Numbered from the stretch's first letter, positions 16,420-24,951 are shown. The stretch is 64,000 nt of DNA from Conexibacter arvalis (GCF_014199525.1 NZ_JACHNU010000006.1:62001-126000); one strand, 5' to 3'. Made by a program: numbers and translations. The notes: a model not told the origin generated them from the letters alone.

Positions 16420-17412
16420 ATGGAGCCGGCCGATCCGCGCTATCCCTCGGTCCCCGCGGCGCGGGGCTGCTACGAGAGCTTCTATCTGAAGGCCGGCGAC
16501 GCTGCCGCGCGCGAGGCGGTCTGGCTGCGCTACACCGTCCACAAGCGGCCGGGCGAGGCGCCAGTCGGCTCGCTGTGGATCACGCTGTTCGACGCGCGCG
16601 GCCCGCACGCCGCGAAGGCGACGCCGCCGCCCGACGCGCTCGCCGCCGGCAGCGGCGAGGGACCGGTCGCGACCTGGCTGCGGATCGGCGAGGCGACGAT
16701 CGGCGCGCAGGGGGCGTCGGGCGAGATCCCCGGCATGGCGTCGTGGGAGCTGGAGTTCGAGGGCGGCGAGGCGCCCTTCCCCTACCTCCCGAGCGGCTGG
16801 ATGTACCGCGCGCGGCTGCCGCGCACGAAGGCGCTCAGCCTGCTGCCGGCGCTGCGCGTCGGCGGGACCGTCACGGTCGGCGACCGCACGATCTCGCTCG
16901 ACCGCTGGCCGGGGATGGTCGGCCACAACTGGGGCGCCGAGCACGCCGAGCGCTGGATCTGGCTGCACGGGACCGCGTTCGAGCAGCAGCCGGAGGCGTG
17001 GATCGACCTGATCGTCGGGCGGATCAAGGTCGGCAGACGCACGACGCCGTGGGTCGCCAACGGCTGTCTCTCGATCGACGGCAGACGCCACCGCCTCGGC
17101 GGCCTGCGCCGCGTCCGCTCGACGAGAGTCGACGAGCTGCCCGAGCGCGCGACCCTCTGGCTGGGAGGCGACGACGTCGCCGTGCGCGCCGCCGTCGGCG
17201 CGCCGCCCGGCGACGTCGTCGGCTGGCTCTACAGCGACCCCGACGGCAGCGAGCACCACACCGCCCACTGCGCGATCGCCGACATGCGGCTGAGAGTCGC
17301 GCGCCGAGGACTTCCGCCGCTGGAGCTGAGCGTCCAGGGCGGCGCGACCTACGAGCTGGGGATGCGCGAGCGCGACCACGGGATCGCGATCCAGCCCTTC
17401 TCGGACCCCTGA
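16420..17412 (+). CDS. Lipocalin-like protein (tocopherol-cyclase / CrtC-like), unknown function
   Basis: A 330-residue protein with no signal peptide or membrane helix. The pattern ESFYLKA near residue 17, WLRYTVHKRP, and the central PGMVGHNWGAEHAERWIWLHG resemble the two-lobed beta-barrel of tocopherol cyclase, hydroxyneurosporene synthase and AttH-like proteins, in which GHNWG-type motifs line the cavity. Binding or hydration of a lipid or isoprenoid is inferred, and the identity is uncertain. TACGGT ends 8 nt before the ATG. It is the first gene after the F420 block but is separated from it by the palindromic element. Confidence 0.7.
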   Translation: MEPADPRYPSVPAARGCYESFYLKAGDAAAREAVWLRYTVHKRPGEAPVGSLWITLFDARGPHAAKATPPPDALAAGSGEGPVATWLRIGEATIGAQGASGEIPGMASWELEFEGGEAPFPYLPSGWMYRARLPRTKALSLLPALRVGGTVTVGDRTISLDRWPGMVGHNWGAEHAERWIWLHGTAFEQQPEAWIDLIVGRIKVGRRTTPWVANGCLSIDGRRHRLGGLRRVRSTRVDELPERATLWLGGDDVAVRAAVGAPPGDVVGWLYSDPDGSEHHTAHCAIADMRLRVARRGLPPLELSVQGGATYELGMRERDHGIAIQPFSDP

Positions 17413-17430
17413 CGGACGGACGGCTCCGGG

Positions 17431-17482
17431 CGGCGGGGCGCCGGCCGCGCGCGGTGCGTCGGAGGCGGCGGGGCGCCGGCCG
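17431..17482. repeat. 17-nt direct repeat in a convergent gap
   Basis: The 17-mer CGGCGGGGCGCCGGCCG occurs at 17431-17447 and 17466-17482, between the convergent lipocalin-like and SnoaL-like genes. Each copy contains the self-complementary core GGCGCC. It may be a slippage duplication; no function is evident. Confidence 0.6.
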
Positions 17483-17504
17483 GCCCGTGCCAGCAAGCCT
17501 CAGC

Positions 17505-17867
17505 TCACGCGGTGTCCCACGCCTGCACGCCCTCCTGGCGCGTGATGCGGCCGTCTCTGACGTCCATCAGCATCGCGACCTCGACTCTCGTGCCGTCGGC
17601 GTATCTGCACATCTCGGTGTACGCGACGCCGCTGTCGCCGGCGACGAGGTGGGTCACCTCGTGGGTCATGTCGCGCGAGCAGATGTCGTCGAGCATCGCG
17701 CGGATCGCCTCTCTGCCCTGGATCGTCTGCGGTCTGCTCGGGGGATGCTCCTGGTCGATCATCACGACCGTCGCGTCGGCGGCGAACAGCTTCGCCATCG
17801 CGTCCGCGTCGGCCGACTCGATCGCCCGTCTGAGGGCGTCGACGTCGAGCAGCTCTGAGGTGCTCAT
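17505..17867 (-). CDS. SnoaL / nuclear-transport-factor-2-like protein
   Basis: A 120-residue small alpha+beta cone-fold protein: N-terminal helix LDVDALRRAIESADADAMAKLFA, then strands ending in RVEVAMLMDVRDGRITRQEG. The DVRDGRITR turn and the length fit the SnoaL-like or ketosteroid-isomerase-like group, used as enzymes or binding domains. The ligand is unknown. AGGAGG lies 6 nt before the ATG, a strong ribosome-binding site. It lies downstream of vapBC on the same strand, with a gap of about 75 bp. Confidence 0.8.
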   Translation of the reverse strand: MSTSELLDVDALRRAIESADADAMAKLFAADATVVMIDQEHPPSRPQTIQGREAIRAMLDDICSRDMTHEVTHLVAGDSGVAYTEMCRYADGTRVEVAMLMDVRDGRITRQEGVQAWDTA

Positions 17868-17944
17868 CTCTGCCTCCTGAGGTGGTGCCGGACCTGCGCC
17901 CGACGGTACGCCCCATCCCGGAAGGAATCCGGTGTGAGCGCCGA

Positions 17945-18340
17945 TCAGAGCGCGAGCGCGACGCCGAGACGTTCCGCGGCGCGGCGGGCACGTCTGTCGA
18001 AGGTCGCGATCGCGGCGCCGTGGGTCTGCGCGGTCGCAAGCGCGAAGCCGTCGGCGAGGCTGATCGCGAGCGCGCGGTTGCGCGCCGCGGCGCGAGCGAT
18101 CTCCGGCGTGGGCGCGAGGAGGCGGACGCCCAACGACGCGATCGCGTCGACGGCCTGTCTCAGCGTCCGCTCGTCCTCGGCGGGACGCACGAGCGCCTCG
18201 GCGTAGTTGATCGTCGACAGCAGGCGCGGCGTGTCGGCTTCGACCATCCCGAGGAGCGCCGCGGCAGCCCGCTCGTGGTGGGCGTCGCGACGGTCGAGCG
18301 CCGCGATCACCACGTCGGTGTCGAGGACGCATGCGGTCAC
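17945..18340 (-). CDS. vapC: PIN-domain toxin (VapC family ribonuclease)
   Basis: A 131-residue PIN-domain protein. Acidic metal ligands are Asp7 and Asp9 in VLDTDVVIAALD, Glu in INYAEALV near residue 48, Asp in ISLADGFALATA near 97, and a final Asp in ATFDRR. VapC proteins are Mg2+-dependent RNases that cleave tRNA or rRNA and are silenced by the partner antitoxin. The GTG start overlaps the antitoxin stop (GTGA), giving tight translational coupling. All ligands are present, so the toxin looks active. Confidence 0.9.
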   Translation of the reverse strand: MTACVLDTDVVIAALDRRDAHHERAAAALLGMVEADTPRLLSTINYAEALVRPAEDERTLRQAVDAIASLGVRLLAPTPEIARAAARNRALAISLADGFALATAQTHGAAIATFDRRARRAAERLGVALAL

Positions 18341-18555
18341 GCGCGCTCGCCGGCCCGCAGATTCTCCAGGTGGCCGGGCTCGTACAACCCGTCGAAGATG
18401 CCGAGCGCGTCGGCCGGTCTCGGCGGTATGCGGGTCACGACGATGCGGTCCGCGCCCTCGGCCTCGATGCTGACCTCGTCGCCGGCGTGCATGCCAGCCC
18501 GCTCGAGCGCCTCGACCGGGAGCGTGACCTGATGCTTGGAGGAGATCTTCGGCAC
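18337..18555 (-). CDS. vapB: AbrB/SpoVT-fold antitoxin (VapB-like)
   Basis: A 72-residue antitoxin. Residues 1-45 form the swapped-hairpin AbrB domain (KISSKHQVTLPVEALERAGM, then GDEVSIEAEG) that binds DNA. The C-terminal tail (FDGLYEPGHLENL) would block the VapC active site. GTG 18555 follows TACGGT by 6 nt and overlaps the AAAGG ribosome-binding signal. An inverted repeat at 18557-18576 directly upstream is the likely autoregulatory operator. Confidence 0.88.
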   Translation of the reverse strand: MPKISSKHQVTLPVEALERAGMHAGDEVSIEAEGADRIVVTRIPPRPADALGIFDGLYEPGHLENLRAGERA

Positions 18556-18556
18556 A

Positions 18557-18576
18557 CCTTTACCGTAGCGTAAAGG
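18557..18576 (-). promoter_or_regulatory. Inverted-repeat operator/promoter of vapBC
   Basis: CCTTTAC and GTAAAGG form perfect 7-bp arms separated by six bases, overlapping the candidate -10 TACGGT of the vapBC transcript. VapBC complexes usually repress their own promoter through such repeats, so autoregulation is the natural inference. Confidence 0.7.
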
Positions 18577-18600
18577 CGCACCGGGAACGGATCGGAGCCG

Positions 18601-19428
18601 TCAGGCCTCCGCCGAGGCCGTCTCGGCGGCCGCCGTGGCCGCGGCGGCCGGGGCGGTGCCCATGCAGTGGAAGCCGCCGTCGACGTGGACGATCTCGCCG
18701 GAGATCGCGCGCGACCAGTCCGACAGCAGGAAGCAGATCGTCTGGGCGACCGGCTCGGGGTCGGTCACGTCCCAGCCGAGCGGAGCCTGTCTGCCCCACG
18801 CGTCCGACAGCGTCTGGAAGCCGGGGATGCCGCCGGCGGCGACCGTCTTCAGCGGGCCGGCCGAGACGAGGTTGACGCGGATCCCGGCGGGGCCGAGGTC
18901 GCGCGCGAGGTAGCGCGAGGTCGACTCCAACGCCGCCTTCGCGACGCCCATCCAGTCGTAGATCGGCCACGCGACGGTCGCGTCGAAGTCGAGGCCGACG
19001 ATCGAGCCGCCGCCCTGCGCCTTCTCCAGCAGCGGCTTCAGCGCCCGCCCCAGCTCCTTGAGCGAGAAGGCGCTCGTCTGGAAGGCGGTGATCGCCGACT
19101 CGGCCGGCGTGTTGATGAAGTTGCCGCCGAGCGCGTCCTCGGGCGCGAAGGCGACCGCGTGCAGGACGCCGTCGAGCGCGCCCCAGCGCGACTCGAGGTC
19201 GGCCACCAGCGCGACGTAGTCCTCGGCCTTGTTGACGTCGAGCTCGAGCACGTCGACCGGCTGCGGCAGCCTTCTCGCCACCCGCTCGGTCAGCCGGCGG
19301 GCGCGCCCGAAGCCGGTCAGGACGATCTCCGCGCCCTGCTCCTGCAGGACGCGGGCCGTCTCGAACGCGATCGAGTCCTTCGTGAGGACGCCGGTGATCA
19401 GGAACCGGCGCCCCTCGAGCGCCGTCAC
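18601..19428 (-). CDS. fabI: Enoyl-ACP reductase (FabI type)
   Basis: A 275-residue NAD(P)H-dependent enoyl-ACP reductase, the last step of each FAS-II elongation round. It is an SDR with the FabI-specific N-terminus RRFLITGVLTKDSIAFETAR. YDWMGVAKAALEST supplies the Tyr-x6-Lys catalytic pair. RVNLVSAGPLKTVAAGGIPGF is the substrate loop. The C-terminal 25 residues are Ala-rich and extra. GTG 19428 overlaps the preceding stop (GTGA), with AAGGAG upstream. It is the last gene of the seven-gene fab operon. Confidence 0.95.
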   Translation of the reverse strand: MTALEGRRFLITGVLTKDSIAFETARVLQEQGAEIVLTGFGRARRLTERVARRLPQPVDVLELDVNKAEDYVALVADLESRWGALDGVLHAVAFAPEDALGGNFINTPAESAITAFQTSAFSLKELGRALKPLLEKAQGGGSIVGLDFDATVAWPIYDWMGVAKAALESTSRYLARDLGPAGIRVNLVSAGPLKTVAAGGIPGFQTLSDAWGRQAPLGWDVTDPEPVAQTICFLLSDWSRAISGEIVHVDGGFHCMGTAPAAAATAAAETASAEA

Positions 19429-20864
19429 GCGATCTCCTTCAGCGCGCGACGGTCGTCGATCGCGCCGAAGGCCCACGCCAGCCGCTGGCGGGTCTCGTGC
19501 GGCTCGATCACCTCGTCGACGAAGCCGGCCGCCGCGGCGACCTGCGCGCCGAGGTGCTCCTCGGCGTAGGCGGCCGCCAGCTCGTCTCTCAGCGCGGCCG
19601 GGTCCTCGGAGGCCGCCAGCTCGCGGCGGTGGATGATGTTGACCGCCGGCTGCGCGCCCATCACGCCCAGCTCCGCGCCGGGCCAGGCGAACGCGAGGTC
19701 GGCGCCGAGGTCCTTCGAGTTCATCGTGATGTACGCGCCGCCGTAGGCCTTGCGCAGCACGACCGTCACGCGCGGCACCGTCGCCTGGGCGAAGGCGCGC
19801 ACGAGCTTGGCGCCGTGGCGGATCACGCCGGCCTGCTCCTGGCGGGTGCCGGGCATGAAGCCGGGCGTGTCGACGAAGACGGCGAGCGGGATCCCGTAGC
19901 GGTCGCAGGTCTCGACGAAGCGGGCGCCCTTCTGCGAGGACTCGGTGTCGAGCACGCCGCCCATGTAGCGCGGCTGGTTGGCGATCACGCCGACCGGGCG
20001 GCCGTCGATGCGCGCGAAGGCGGTGACGATCGATCTCGCCCAGCGCGGGGCGATCTCCATCAGCGAGCCGCCGTCGACGATCCCCTTCACGGCCGTGCGC
20101 ACGTCGTAGACCTGGCGCGGGTCGGAGGGGACCGCGGCGCCCGGGTCGGAGAAGTCGGGGTCGGTCGCGAGGATCCGCGGGAGGCGGGCGCCCGCGTGCT
20201 GGGGCAGGTACGACAGCAGGCTGCGCGCCATGTGGGCGGCGCCGGTGTCGTCGGTCGCGACCAGGTCGGTCACGCCGTTCTTCTCGTGGACCTTGCGGCC
20301 GCCGAGCTCCGCCGCGGAGACGTCCTCGCCCATCACGTCCCTGACGACGCCCGGGCCGGTCAGGAACATCGCGGCGTCCTCGGTCATCACGACGAAGTCG
20401 GTCAGCGCCGGCGAGTAGCAGCCGCCGCCGGCCGAGAGGCCGCCGATGATCGAGATCTGCGGCACGACGCCGGTCAGCAGGACGTTCTGGCGGAAGATGC
20501 GGCCGTAGCCGCCGAGCGCCGCGGTGCCCTCCTGCATGCGGGCTCCGCCGGACTCGATGTAGCCGACGACCGGGACGCGCGCACGGCCGGCGAGCTGCAT
20601 CACGCGGTGGATCGTGTCGGCGTGGGCGGCCCCGAGCGAGCCGCCGAGGAAGCGCGCGTCCTGCGCGTAGACGGCGACGGGGCGGCCGTCGACGCGCCCG
20701 AGGCCGCCGACGACGCCGTCTCCGGGCCGGGCGCGGCCGCCGAGCTTCGGCGACATCACGCCCGTCCGGATCGCCTCGAAGGAGCCTTCGTCGCAGAGCA
20801 GCTCGAGCCGCTCGTGCGGGCTGAGCCGCTCGTCGGTCGCGGTCTGTGCTGCTACTGCGCTCAT
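19425..20864 (-). CDS. accD: Acyl-CoA carboxylase beta subunit (carboxyltransferase, AccD/PccB type)
   Basis: A 479-residue fused carboxyltransferase with both crotonase-fold halves, as in PccB and AccD5. It moves CO2 from biotin-carboxyl carrier to acetyl-CoA or propionyl-CoA. N-half markers are GYIESGGARMQEG and SIIGGLSAGGGCYSPAL, with Gly-rich oxyanion loops. C-half markers are FVDTPGFMPGTRQE and RKAYGGAYITMNSK. No biotin-carrier or alpha subunit lies nearby. Its position between fabF and fabI argues for malonyl-CoA supply. The start overlaps the fabF stop (ATGA). Confidence 0.92.
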   Translation of the reverse strand: MSAVAAQTATDERLSPHERLELLCDEGSFEAIRTGVMSPKLGGRARPGDGVVGGLGRVDGRPVAVYAQDARFLGGSLGAAHADTIHRVMQLAGRARVPVVGYIESGGARMQEGTAALGGYGRIFRQNVLLTGVVPQISIIGGLSAGGGCYSPALTDFVVMTEDAAMFLTGPGVVRDVMGEDVSAAELGGRKVHEKNGVTDLVATDDTGAAHMARSLLSYLPQHAGARLPRILATDPDFSDPGAAVPSDPRQVYDVRTAVKGIVDGGSLMEIAPRWARSIVTAFARIDGRPVGVIANQPRYMGGVLDTESSQKGARFVETCDRYGIPLAVFVDTPGFMPGTRQEQAGVIRHGAKLVRAFAQATVPRVTVVLRKAYGGAYITMNSKDLGADLAFAWPGAELGVMGAQPAVNIIHRRELAASEDPAALRDELAAAYAEEHLGAQVAAAAGFVDEVIEPHETRQRLAWAFGAIDDRRALKEIA

Positions 20865-22066
20865 GCGGTGGTTCCCTCCAGACAAAGCACTACGTTGTGG
20901 CCGCCGAAGCCGAACGAGTTCGACAGCGCCTTCGGCGTCCCGTTGCGGGGCGTCAGCTCCCGCGCGGCGCCCGGCACGTAATCGAGGTCGAGCGCCGGGT
21001 CCGGCTCTTGCAGGCCGAGCGTCGGCGGCACGATGCGCTCGTTGATCGCGAGCAGCGTGGCGATCGCCTCGACCGCGCCCGCCGCGCCCAGCAGATGGCC
21101 GATCGACGACTTCAGCGACGAGACCGGCACCTGCCCGGCGGCGTCGCCGAACGTCAGCTTGATCGCGGTCGTCTCGGCCGCGTCGTTGAGCTCGGTCGAC
21201 GTCCCGTGGGCGTTGACGTAGTCGATCTCCGCCGGCGTCAGGCCGGCGTCGGCGAGCGCCAGGTCCATCGCCCGCGAGGCGTACGTGCCCTCGGGCAGCG
21301 TCGCGGTGATGTGGTACGCGTCCGAGGTGGTCGCGTAGCCCTTCAGCTCGCCGAGGATCGTCGCGCCGCGCGCCTCCGCCTTCTCGGCGTCCTCGAGCAC
21401 GATCACGCCGGCGCCCTCGCCCATCACGAACCCGTCGCGGCGGGCGTCGAACGGGCGCGAGATGCCGGTCGGCGACAGCGCGCTGGCGGCCGCGAAGCTC
21501 GCTCGCGCCAGCGGCGTGAGCGTCGCCTCGGCGCCGCCGGTGACGATCGCGTCGGCGTCGCCCATCTGGATCATGCGCATCGCGGTGCCGATCGCGTGCC
21601 CGCCGGACGCGCACGCGGAGCCGACCTGGAAGGTCGGCCCGCGCAGGTCGTGGCGCATCGACAGCGCGGCGGTCCCGGCGTTGACCATGAACAGCGGGAC
21701 CGACAGCGGCGAGACGGCCTTGTCGCCCTTGTCGCGCAGGTTGTCGTGCTGGCCCTCGAGCGACTCGAGGCCTCCGATGCCGGTCGCGAGGACGCAGCCG
21801 ATCCGCTCGGGGGCGTACGGCTTCTCCCCGTTCCAACCGGCCTGCGCGAGCGCCTCGTCGCTTGCGACCATCGCCATCTGGGCGAAGCGGTCGTTGCGAC
21901 GGGCCTCCTTGATCGACAGGTGCTCCTTGGCGACGAAGTCGCGCGCAGCGCCTTCGCCCTCCTGGATGCCGACCTCGCCCGCTGCCCAGCGTCGCAGCAG
22001 CGGCTCGGCACCGACCCCGAGCGGGGTCACGGCACCCACACCGGTGATGACGACGCGTCTCTTCAT
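20861..22066 (-). CDS. fabF: 3-oxoacyl-ACP synthase II
   Basis: A 401-residue thiolase-fold condensing enzyme that extends acyl-ACP with malonyl-ACP. The triad is Cys152 in GSACASGG, His287 in VNAHGTSTELND and His324 in SSIGHLLGAAG. The Phe-gating region and final SFGFGGHNVVL are present. The length is slightly short of the 410-415 typical of FabF but complete. ATG 22066 shares a base with the acpP stop, so the two are coupled. Chain-length preference cannot be read from sequence. Confidence 0.95.
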   Translation of the reverse strand: MKRRVVITGVGAVTPLGVGAEPLLRRWAAGEVGIQEGEGAARDFVAKEHLSIKEARRNDRFAQMAMVASDEALAQAGWNGEKPYAPERIGCVLATGIGGLESLEGQHDNLRDKGDKAVSPLSVPLFMVNAGTAALSMRHDLRGPTFQVGSACASGGHAIGTAMRMIQMGDADAIVTGGAEATLTPLARASFAAASALSPTGISRPFDARRDGFVMGEGAGVIVLEDAEKAEARGATILGELKGYATTSDAYHITATLPEGTYASRAMDLALADAGLTPAEIDYVNAHGTSTELNDAAETTAIKLTFGDAAGQVPVSSLKSSIGHLLGAAGAVEAIATLLAINERIVPPTLGLQEPDPALDLDYVPGAARELTPRNGTPKALSNSFGFGGHNVVLCLEGTTA

Positions 22067-22311
22067 CAGGCCGCCCGCGCCACCACGAGGTCGATCGCGT
22101 CGCCGACCGTCTTGAGGCCCTTCATGTCGTCGCCCTTGAGCTCGACGCCCCACTCGTCCTCGACGATCTGCGCCAGCTCGACGAGGTCGAGGGAGTCGAT
22201 GTCGAGCTCCTCGAACGTCGCCGTGCGGGTGACCTGCTCGATGTCGGGGCCGAAGGAGGCGAGCGCCTCGACGATGCGGCTCTCGACGGCTTCGGGGGTT
22301 GCAGTTGCCAT
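22066..22311 (-). CDS. acpP: Acyl carrier protein
   Basis: An 81-residue four-helix acidic carrier. Ser40 in DIDSLDLVEL is the phosphopantetheine attachment site. Helix II (SLDLVELAQIVEDEWGVEL) is the interaction surface. It delivers growing acyl chains to the neighbouring FabF, FabG, FabH and FabI. The length and charge are typical of FAS-II ACP. It is separated from fabG by 30 bp, with AGGAG upstream of the ATG. Confidence 0.97.
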   Translation of the reverse strand: MATATPEAVESRIVEALASFGPDIEQVTRTATFEELDIDSLDLVELAQIVEDEWGVELKGDDMKGLKTVGDAIDLVVARAA

Positions 22312-22341
22312 GTTCGTGTGTCTCCTCTTGCTGGGGATGGT

Positions 22342-23079
22342 CTAGGCGGACATGCCGCCGTCGACGGTGAGCGTGGCGCCGGTCACGTAGCCCGCTTCGT
22401 CGGAGGCGAGGAAGCGGACGCATGCCGCCACCTCCTCCGGCGTCCCGGGCCGGCGGGCCGGCACGACCTTCAACAGTTCGCCGTCGAGGTCCGCGGTCAT
22501 GTCGGTCGCGATCAGCCCTGGCGCGACCGCGTTCACGGTCACCCCGCGGCGCGCGACCTCCGCGGCGACGGTCTTCGTCATCCCGACGAGACCGGCCTTC
22601 GAAGCGGCGTAGTTCGCCTGCCCGGGGTTGGCCCGCAGGCCGACCACCGAGGCGATGTTGACGATCCGTCCGTGGCGTGCCTTGAGCATCGGCGGGATCG
22701 CCCGCCGCGTGGCGCGGAAGGCGGCGCCGAGATTGGTCTCGAGCACCGCCGCCCAGTCGTCGTCCTTGATCTGCGGCGACAGTCCGTCGCGCCGCACGCC
22801 GGCGTTGTTGACGAGCACCAGCACCGTGCCGAAGCGCTCCTCCAGCGCCGTGAAGTGGGCGTCGAGGACAGCCGTGTCGGCGACGTCGCCGCCGAGCGCG
22901 ACGGCGCGGCCGCCGGCCGCCTCGATCTCCTTCACGACGGCCTCGGCCTCGGCGGCGCCGCTGTTGTAGCCGACGCCGACCGGCCAGCCGTCGGCGGCCA
23001 GGACCTTGGCGGTCGCGGCGCCGATGCCGCGCGAGGCGCCCGTCACGAGGGCACAGCCTCTGCGGTCGGTGGTGCTCAA
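22342..23079 (-). CDS. fabG: 3-oxoacyl-ACP reductase
   Basis: A 245-residue SDR that reduces 3-oxoacyl-ACP with NADPH. The cofactor motif is TGASRGIG near residue 13. NNAG follows at 91-94, and the catalytic residues are Ser144, Tyr157 and Lys161 (YAASKAG). The C-terminus YVTGATLTVDGG is standard. I chose TTG 23079: GGAGG lies 6 nt before it, it overlaps the fabH stop, and it gives the usual family length. ATG 23094 in the same frame is an alternative without a ribosome-binding site. Confidence 0.95.
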   Translation of the reverse strand: MSTTDRRGCALVTGASRGIGAATAKVLAADGWPVGVGYNSGAAEAEAVVKEIEAAGGRAVALGGDVADTAVLDAHFTALEERFGTVLVLVNNAGVRRDGLSPQIKDDDWAAVLETNLGAAFRATRRAIPPMLKARHGRIVNIASVVGLRANPGQANYAASKAGLVGMTKTVAAEVARRGVTVNAVAPGLIATDMTADLDGELLKVVPARRPGTPEEVAACVRFLASDEAGYVTGATLTVDGGMSA

Positions 23080-24095
23080 AGGGTTCCTCCCCATTGGATG
23101 ACGCCGCCGCCCCACGTGAAGCCGGCGCCGAAGGCGCTCAGCAGGACGCGCGCGCCCGGCCGCAGGCGGCCGTCGCGGCGCGCCGCGTCGAGCGCGAACG
23201 GTATGGAGGCGGCGGACATGTTGCCCGTCTTCTCGATGCAGTCGACGACCCTCGCCGGGTCGAGCGCGAGCCGCTCGCCGACGGCGCGGACGATGCGCCC
23301 GTTCGCCTGGTGGTAGGCGAACAGCTCGATGTCGCCGAGCTCGAGCCCGGCGGCCGCGACGGCCTCGCGCGTGACCGCCGCCATCCTGTTGACGGCGTGC
23401 TTGAAGGTCTCGTGGCCGTCCATCTCGATCGTGCCGCGCTCGCGCGTCGCGTAGAGGATCTCCGGCTCGGCGCCGTCGGCGTGCAGCAGGATCGGCCCGA
23501 TCGAGCCGACCTCGTCGGCGTCGGCGGGATCGGCCGGCGTCACGACGACCGCCCCGGCGCCGTCGGCGAACAGCATCGCCGTCGCCTTCGAGTCGTGGTC
23601 GGTGATGCGGCTGATGAAGTCGGCGCCGACGACGAGCACCCTGTCGACGCGGCCGCTCTCGACCTGGGCGGCGGCGAGCGCGAGCGCCGACAGGAACGAG
23701 GTGCAGGCGGCGCCGACGTCGATCGCGCCGGCGCGCTCGGCGCCGAGCGCGTGCGCGACGAGCGGCGCGGTGTTCGGCGTGATCTCGTCCTGCGTCATCG
23801 TCGCGACCAGCACGAGGTCGAGCTCGGGCCCGGCGACGCCGGCGCGCTCGAGCGCGATCCGCCCGGCCTCGGTGGCGAAGTCGGCCAGCCGCTCGTCGTC
23901 TCTGGCGACGCGCCGCTCGCGGATGCCGGTGCGGGTGTAGATCCAGTCGTCGCTCTTGCCGATCCGCGCGGCGACGGCGTCGTTGTGGACGACCGTCTCG
24001 GGCAGCACGGCCGCGACCGAGCGGATCGCGGCGCCGCGCGACAGCGCCGGCGACGGCGCGCGCATCCCGGCCGCGGTCGGGGCCTGCTCAGGCAC
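23076..24095 (-). CDS. fabH: 3-oxoacyl-ACP synthase III
   Basis: A 339-residue initiating condensing enzyme that joins acyl-CoA to malonyl-ACP. The triad is Cys131 in GAACTSFLSAL, His262 in AYHQANGRIV and Asn292 in EKTGNMSAAS. DDWIYTRTGIRERR is the usual N-terminal marker. GTG 24095 overlaps fabD by eight bases. An internal ATG at 24065 is possible and would remove ten residues. Branched-chain or acetyl primer preference cannot be read from sequence. Confidence 0.95.
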   Translation of the reverse strand: MPEQAPTAAGMRAPSPALSRGAAIRSVAAVLPETVVHNDAVAARIGKSDDWIYTRTGIRERRVARDDERLADFATEAGRIALERAGVAGPELDLVLVATMTQDEITPNTAPLVAHALGAERAGAIDVGAACTSFLSALALAAAQVESGRVDRVLVVGADFISRITDHDSKATAMLFADGAGAVVVTPADPADADEVGSIGPILLHADGAEPEILYATRERGTIEMDGHETFKHAVNRMAAVTREAVAAAGLELGDIELFAYHQANGRIVRAVGERLALDPARVVDCIEKTGNMSAASIPFALDAARRDGRLRPGARVLLSAFGAGFTWGGGVIQWGGTL

Positions 24096-24951
24096 TCGCG
24101 GCCTCCAGCTGCTCGGCGGTCAGCGCCTCGACGCCGCTGACGGTCCGCCGCACGAGGCCGGTGAGGACCTTTCCGGGGCCGGTCTCGACGAAGCGGGTCG
24201 CGCCGTCGTCGCTCAGCGCGACGATCGTCTCGCGCCAGCGGACCGGCATCGTCAGCGCCTCGGCGAGCCGCTGCGCGACGTCGTCGAACGGCTGGGTCGT
24301 GATCGAGGAGACGACGGGGATCGACGGCGCGGCGAAGTCGATCGCGTCGAGCGCGGCGCGGAACTCCGGCACCGCCTCGGCCATGAAGGGCGAGTGGAAG
24401 GCGCCGGTGACCGGCAGCGGCACGGCGCGCAGCCCGAGCCCCTTGGCGGTCGCGGTCGCCTCCTCGAAGGCCGCTCTGGAGCCCGACAGCACGACCTGGT
24501 TGGGCGCGTTGTCGTTGGCGACGGTGAGGCCGTGCGGCTCGGCGACCTGTGCGGCGCGCTCGGCGGCGCCGGTGCCCAGCAGCGCGAGCATCGAGCCGTC
24601 GCCCTTGCGCTCGCCGGACTCCTGCATCAGCCGGCCGCGCGTGGCGACGAGGCGCAGGCCGTCCTCGGCCGAGAGCACGCCGCCGGCGACGAGCGCGGCG
24701 ACCTCGCCGAGCGAGTGGCCGGCGAGCGCGTCGGCCCGCAGGCCGGAGGCGGCCAGCCGCTCCCAGGCGACGACCGAGGCACAGTAGATCGCCGGCTGGG
24801 CGAAGCGGGTGCCGTCGTCGACGCGGGCGAAGGGGTCGTCGCCGACGACCTCCAGCGCGAGCTCGATCAGGTCGGGGCGGTGCGCGGCGACGAGGTCGCG
24901 CATCTCGGGCGTCTGCGAGCCCTGCCCGGGAAAGAGAACTGCCGTCTTCAC
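24088..24951 (-). CDS. fabD: Malonyl-CoA:ACP transacylase
   Basis: A 287-residue acyltransferase that loads malonate onto ACP. The N-terminal LFPGQGSQ is present, with nucleophile Ser80 in AGHSLGE and His186 in TGAFHSPFM. GTG 24951 is preferred over the ATG three codons earlier, because AGAAGGA lies 8 nt before the GTG and the protein then opens MKTAVLFPGQGSQ as in the family. It is the first gene of the fab operon. A GC-rich palindromic element lies 52 nt upstream. Confidence 0.95.
   Translation of the reverse strand: MKTAVLFPGQGSQTPEMRDLVAAHRPDLIELALEVVGDDPFARVDDGTRFAQPAIYCASVVAWERLAASGLRADALAGHSLGEVAALVAGGVLSAEDGLRLVATRGRLMQESGERKGDGSMLALLGTGAAERAAQVAEPHGLTVANDNAPNQVVLSGSRAAFEEATATAKGLGLRAVPLPVTGAFHSPFMAEAVPEFRAALDAIDFAAPSIPVVSSITTQPFDDVAQRLAEALTMPVRWRETIVALSDDGATRFVETGPGKVLTGLVRRTVSGVEALTAEQLEAASA

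Noticed and set aside
17505-18576. VapBC region as part of a mobile island
   Set aside because: No integrase, transposase, attachment repeat or tRNA insertion was seen. The neighbours are core metabolic genes.
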